A stretch of 64,000 nucleotides of DNA from the NCBI RefSeq assembly GCF_004138485.1, contig NZ_ML142848.1, positions 310,001 through 374,000 on the forward strand, read 5' to 3'. The DNA is from Peristeroidobacter soli. GTDB lineage: Bacteria; Pseudomonadota; Gammaproteobacteria; Steroidobacterales; Steroidobacteraceae. This document shows positions 60,650 through 64,000 of the stretch, in pieces. The notes under the pieces are model-generated. The model had not been told where the DNA came from, made no database searches, and worked only from the letters and a program-made list of their open reading frames with translations. Position 1 is the stretch's first letter, and each line of letters begins with the position of its first letter. The position numbers and the translations under genes are program-made.

Positions 60650-61348
60650 TTACAATCCGCCATTCACATCGACAGTGCTGCCGGTGATGTAGCTCGCCTC
60701 GTCGCTGGCGAGAAATGCCACGACGTTCGCGATTTCCCGCGGGTGCGCGGCACGTTTCAACGGCGTGGTCTGCAAATACTTTTCCTTCACTGCGGGCGGC
60801 AAGGCCTTACCCATGCCCGCATCGATCAGCGCCGGCGCGATGGCATTGATGCGAATGTTGTGTTCCGCGAGCAGCCGCCCAAACGTCGCCGTCATGTTGA
60901 TGACCGCCGCCTTCGAGGCGCCATAGTCGATCTGCGAACTGCCGCCGCGACCCGCGATGGATGCGATGTTGACGATGTTGCCACCGCCCGTGTCCTTCAT
61001 CTGCTTCGCGACCTGCTGGCACAGGTACATCACTGCGGTCACGTTGACCGCCATGGTGCGCTGGATCTGCTCCGGCGACAGGTCCCACATCGACACCGGA
61101 TTGTAGTAAGCCGCATTGTTCACCAACAGCCGCAGCGGCCCGATTTCGCGACGGATCTGATCGAGTGTCGCGCTCAGTGTGGCGAGGTTGGAGAGATCGC
61201 TCGAATAGTGCTGCCAGGGGCCCGCAGAGCTCGGAGCACGCAAATCCAGGCCGACGACTCGATAACCCTCATTGGCCAACCGGGAGGCGATGGCCGCGCC
61301 CAGTTCGCCACTGGTTCCGGTGACGAGCGCATTTCTGTCCGAACTCAT
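60650..61348 (-). CDS. SDR family NAD(P)-dependent oxidoreductase
   Basis: 232 residues from MSSDRNALVTGTSGELGAAIAS. The ATG overlaps the upstream carboxylase stop as ATGA; the longer open frame is disregarded. Motifs: TGTSGELG cofactor loop, NNAAYYN, catalytic DYGASKAAVINM with Tyr-x-x-x-Lys, and DVNGGL at the end. FabG-like 3-ketoacyl reductase or hydroxyacyl dehydrogenase in the acyl-CoA pathway. Confidence 0.92.
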   Translation of the reverse strand: MSSDRNALVTGTSGELGAAIASRLANEGYRVVGLDLRAPSSAGPWQHYSSDLSNLATLSATLDQIRREIGPLRLLVNNAAYYNPVSMWDLSPEQIQRTMAVNVTAVMYLCQQVAKQMKDTGGGNIVNIASIAGRGGSSQIDYGASKAAVINMTATFGRLLAEHNIRINAIAPALIDAGMGKALPPAVKEKYLQTTPLKRAAHPREIANVVAFLASDEASYITGSTVDVNGGL

Positions 61349-63090
61349 GATTCCCCCGAAGAAAGCCGCACCAACAAACTGCCACGAGCGGTCACGTCTC
61401 CTGCGACCACGAGCACAGCCTCCACTATGCCCGCCCGCGGCGCGACGACCGGCAGTTCCATCTTCATCGCTTCCAGAACGACCAGCACGGCGCCTTTGGC
61501 GACAGCCTCGCCTGCTTTGACACACACCGCCACCACCGCTCCAGCGATGGGCGCCACCGGTTCTGTTTCCGACTTTTTCTGATCCGTGACTCGAGCCGTG
61601 CCGCTCGCTGCCTGCACCGTACGCTGCTCGCGTCGCGGGCCAAAGACGGCAATCTCGATCGCTCCCTGAGTCGTCGATAAGCGCACCCGGCGCTCGTTGC
61701 TGGTGCCAACCGACGCGGCACTGTTCGGTGTTTCCGGACGCGTCGCCTCCTCCGGACGCCAGCTGCGTTCCGCCGAGCCGGTGTCGTGCGTGACGGCGAT
61801 GAACTCCGGCTGGCCCAGCACTTGTCGCAAATAGGGCGCGGTCGTCATGACACCGCTCACATTCAACGCACCCAATGCGGCGCTCAGCCGAATGCGGGCG
61901 GTCTCGCGATCCGGCCCCCAGGCCTGCACCTTACCGAACATCGAGTCGTAATGACCGACTACGGTATCGCCGGCCTCGACGCCGAAATCAAGTCTGAGCC
62001 ACGGCCCCTGCGGCAAGGACATCGCATCGATGCGACCGGGTCGAGGCTGAAACCCTTCCCACGGATCTTCGGCCGCGATCCGGGCTTGCATGGCGTGGCC
62101 ATGAATTTCTACGTCCTCTTGCGAGAAGCGCAGTGGTTCGCCGCGAGCGATTCGGATCTGCTCGGCGACGATATCGATGCCCGTGACCAATTCAGTGACG
62201 CCGTGCTCGACCTGCAGGCGCGTGTTCATCTCGAGAAAATAGAACCGCTCGGCGGCGACGTCGACCAGGAACTCGACGGTGCCAGCGCTGCGGTAGCTCA
62301 CGTCTTTCGTTAGTCGGATGGCGGACATCGCCACTGCTTGCCGTAAAGATTCGGGCAAGGCCGGGGCCGGCGCTTCTTCGATCAACTTCTGATGTCGGCG
62401 TTGAACCGAGCAATCACGATCGCCCAGATGCACGACGTTGCCATGCGCATCGGCGAGCACTTGCACTTCAACATGACGTGCCGATGCAATGTAACGCTCC
62501 AGATAAACCTCGGCCCGGCCGAACGCGGCATTGGCCTCACGCCCCGCGGATTGCAGAGCCGTCGCGAGTTCGTCGGGCCCGCGCACGATGCGCATGCCAC
62601 GACCGCCACCGCCGAAGCATGCCTTCACGACCAGCGGATAGCCGATTTTCTCGGCGATATCCATGGCACTGGACGCGTCTTTAATCGTGCCCGATGAGCC
62701 AGGTAGCAGCGGCACTCCGCTGCGACGGGCGGCATCGCGAGCTGCAACCTTGTCACCCATCTGCGCGATGGTGCCCGGCTGCGGGCCTACGAAGATCAGG
62801 CCCGCGTCGATGACCGCTTGCGCGAACTCGGCATTCTCACTGAGCAGACCGTAACCGGGATGCACAGCATCGGCTCCAGACTCGCGCGCGACCGCGACGA
62901 TCTTGTCGATGTCGAGATACGACTCACGCGCCGGCGCGGGACCGAGTCGATGAGCTTCGTCCGCGAGCCGCGTGTGTAATGCGCCAGCGTCAGCGTCGCT
63001 GTAGACCGCGATGGCTCGAACGCCAAGCTCGCGACAGGCCCGAACGATGCGCACCGCCACTTCGCCGCGATTGGCAATCAGAAGCTTCAA
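61345..63090 (-). CDS. biotin carboxylase/BCCP subunit of an acyl-CoA carboxylase
   Basis: 581 residues from a TTG (LKLLIANRGEVAVRIVRAC), preceded by GGAGAG; the longer frame lacks homology. The N-terminus is biotin carboxylase with YLDIDKIVAVARESGADAVHPGYG, the ATP loop FGGGGRGMRIV, and EMNTRLQVEH. A C-terminal BCCP carries the biotin Lys (about 543) in LEAMKMELPV. It is the alpha subunit of a propionyl/acetyl/geranyl-type carboxylase; no carboxyltransferase beta subunit lies in the window, so it is probably in the part beyond the right edge. Confidence 0.93.
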   Translation of the reverse strand: MKLLIANRGEVAVRIVRACRELGVRAIAVYSDADAGALHTRLADEAHRLGPAPARESYLDIDKIVAVARESGADAVHPGYGLLSENAEFAQAVIDAGLIFVGPQPGTIAQMGDKVAARDAARRSGVPLLPGSSGTIKDASSAMDIAEKIGYPLVVKACFGGGGRGMRIVRGPDELATALQSAGREANAAFGRAEVYLERYIASARHVEVQVLADAHGNVVHLGDRDCSVQRRHQKLIEEAPAPALPESLRQAVAMSAIRLTKDVSYRSAGTVEFLVDVAAERFYFLEMNTRLQVEHGVTELVTGIDIVAEQIRIARGEPLRFSQEDVEIHGHAMQARIAAEDPWEGFQPRPGRIDAMSLPQGPWLRLDFGVEAGDTVVGHYDSMFGKVQAWGPDRETARIRLSAALGALNVSGVMTTAPYLRQVLGQPEFIAVTHDTGSAERSWRPEEATRPETPNSAASVGTSNERRVRLSTTQGAIEIAVFGPRREQRTVQAASGTARVTDQKKSETEPVAPIAGAVVAVCVKAGEAVAKGAVLVVLEAMKMELPVVAPRAGIVEAVLVVAGDVTARGSLLVRLSSGES

Positions 63091-63127
63091 ACCGATCTCT
63101 CCAATACCTGCCGCGTGTATGCGAGCA

Positions 63128-64000
63128 TCAGAACAATCTCTCCAGCACCTGCGGCGTATACGGCCGCAATTCATCGAATCTCTGCTCGCGCACCTTGCGC
63201 GCCCATTCATGGTCGGCGAGCAGCGCTCGCCCGACCGCGACCAGATCGAACTCGCCTGCTTCGAGCCGTTCGAGCAAGCTGTCGATGTTCGCAACTTCGG
63301 CCTGCTGATTGAGTGCTCGGTCCCCGCGAGTGACCAACTCTTTAGACAGCCCCACACTGCCAACAGTCATCGCCGGTTTCCCAGTGAGCCGCTTGGCCCA
63401 CCCCGCCAGATTGAGCGTCGAGCCAGCGAACTCCGGTTCCCAATAGCGCCGCTGCGAGCAATCGAACGCGTCGACGCCAGCCGAAGCCAACACCTGCAAC
63501 AACTCACCCAGCTCTTCCGGCGTGCGCGCCAGCTTCGCGGCGTAGTCCTGCTCTTTCCACTGAGAGATACGGAACATGAGCGGGAAATCAGCGCCAACCT
63601 CGCGGCGAATGGCCTGCAACGTCTCAACCGCAAACCGCGTACGGCCCTCCAGATCACCGCCATACTCATCGTCACGCCGGTTGATCGGCTCCCAAAAGAA
63701 CTGATCAAACAGATAACCGTGCGCACCATGAATCGCCACGCCATCGAATCCCAACTCGCGCGCAGCCAGCGCCGCACGGGCAAACGCTTCAGTCACACCT
63801 CGAATCTCTTCCTGACTGGCCGGCGGTGCCACCGCACGCTTGTCCGGCAGAAACAGCCCCGACGGACTCACACTCGGCAAATGTTTGTTCGGATACTCCT
63901 GCGATGGCCGCCTGGAGACACCGACGTGCCAGAGCTGCGGCATGATCCTGCCGCCAACCTCATGCACCTCCTCCACCACTCGGCGCCACGCAGGCAGAGC
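63128..64000 (-). CDS. NADH:flavin oxidoreductase/Old Yellow Enzyme family, 5' end outside window
   Basis: The last 290 residues of a flavoprotein that continues off the right edge, about 75-80 percent of the full length. Motifs: VEEVHEVGGRIMPQLWHVGV, FDGVAIHGAHGYLFDQFF, INRRDDEYGGDLEGRTRFAVETLQ, and VAVGRALLADHEWA near the C-terminus, which are the OYE substrate and FMN-binding strands. It reduces an activated alkene, such as an enone, with NAD(P)H. Upstream of the carboxylase by 37 bases, in the same operon. Confidence 0.9.
   Translation of the reverse strand, partial: ALPAWRRVVEEVHEVGGRIMPQLWHVGVSRRPSQEYPNKHLPSVSPSGLFLPDKRAVAPPASQEEIRGVTEAFARAALAARELGFDGVAIHGAHGYLFDQFFWEPINRRDDEYGGDLEGRTRFAVETLQAIRREVGADFPLMFRISQWKEQDYAAKLARTPEELGELLQVLASAGVDAFDCSQRRYWEPEFAGSTLNLAGWAKRLTGKPAMTVGSVGLSKELVTRGDRALNQQAEVANIDSLLERLEAGEFDLVAVGRALLADHEWARKVREQRFDELRPYTPQVLERLF

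Noticed and set aside
58871-61582. 903-codon plus-strand open frame
   Set aside because: Antisense to the SDR, acyl-CoA synthetase and second SDR genes, which are all well conserved. Arg/His-rich translation with no fold is typical of a mirror frame.

Overview
The window is high-GC bacterial chromosome, almost entirely coding, with no rRNA, tRNA, CRISPR array, phage genes or transposase gene seen. It carries four TonB-dependent receptors (TBDRs), a FecI/FecR pair, an ECF42-type sigma factor with its YCII partner, and many CoA-dependent catabolic enzymes. This suggests a nutritionally versatile, TBDR-rich Pseudomonadota, perhaps a Steroidobacter-like gammaproteobacterium. The taxonomic guess is inference from gene content only.

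Layout. (1) 1-6749, minus strand: a fatty-acid-like catabolic operon (nitronate monooxygenase-like enzyme, thiolase, SDR, paired acyl-CoA dehydrogenases, MFS transporter, AhpD-like protein), followed by a TBDR (6803-9172). (2) 9351-15970: GntR/FCD regulator, glutathione transferase, ThDP-dependent enzyme, DUF1330 protein, a second TBDR and a short AraC-type regulator. One near-palindromic element recurs upstream of both receptors and of the ThDP enzyme. (3) 15983-26599: a CoA-ester pathway with SMP-30 lactonase, beta-hydroxyacid dehydrogenase, SDR, two hotdog dehydratases, three class III CoA-transferases, an isochorismatase-fold protein, a GntR regulator and a CitE-like lyase. The set resembles itaconate- or mesaconate-type degradation. 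A shared AGAATGCATTCT palindrome precedes two of its transcription units.

(4) 26649-39778 is the most unusual part. Nine minus-strand genes run, in transcription order: FAD/NAD(P) oxidoreductase with an unassigned C-terminal half, winged-helix protein of unknown function, a 52-residue peptide gene too short for ordinary ORF callers, YcaO, TfuA, FecI-type sigma factor, FecR, STN-domain TBDR and a secreted S9-family peptidase. YcaO plus TfuA is the signature of ribosomal peptide modification, typically backbone thioamidation. The sigma/anti-sigma/receptor/peptidase set resembles the uptake-and-cleavage module beside proteobacterial lasso-peptide clusters, but no lasso cyclase is present. I propose a RiPP synthesis, sensing, uptake and turnover locus.

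(5) 40074-41651: YCII protein and ECF42 sigma factor, with a candidate promoter of their own. (6) 41657-46726: secreted proteins (SUMF1-like protein, small periplasmic protein, zinc phospholipase C-like enzyme, carboxypeptidase-regulatory lipoprotein, FG-GAP protein). (7) 47112-55340: beta-oxidation genes with a TBDR and MFS transporter, and a REP-like hairpin at the MFS stop codon. (8) 55427-58175: divergent epoxide hydrolase, alpha/beta hydrolase and enoyl-CoA hydratase genes. (9) 58229-64000: minus-strand operon of SDR, acyl-CoA synthetase, SDR, biotin carboxylase/BCCP subunit and an Old Yellow Enzyme-type oxidoreductase that runs off the right edge.
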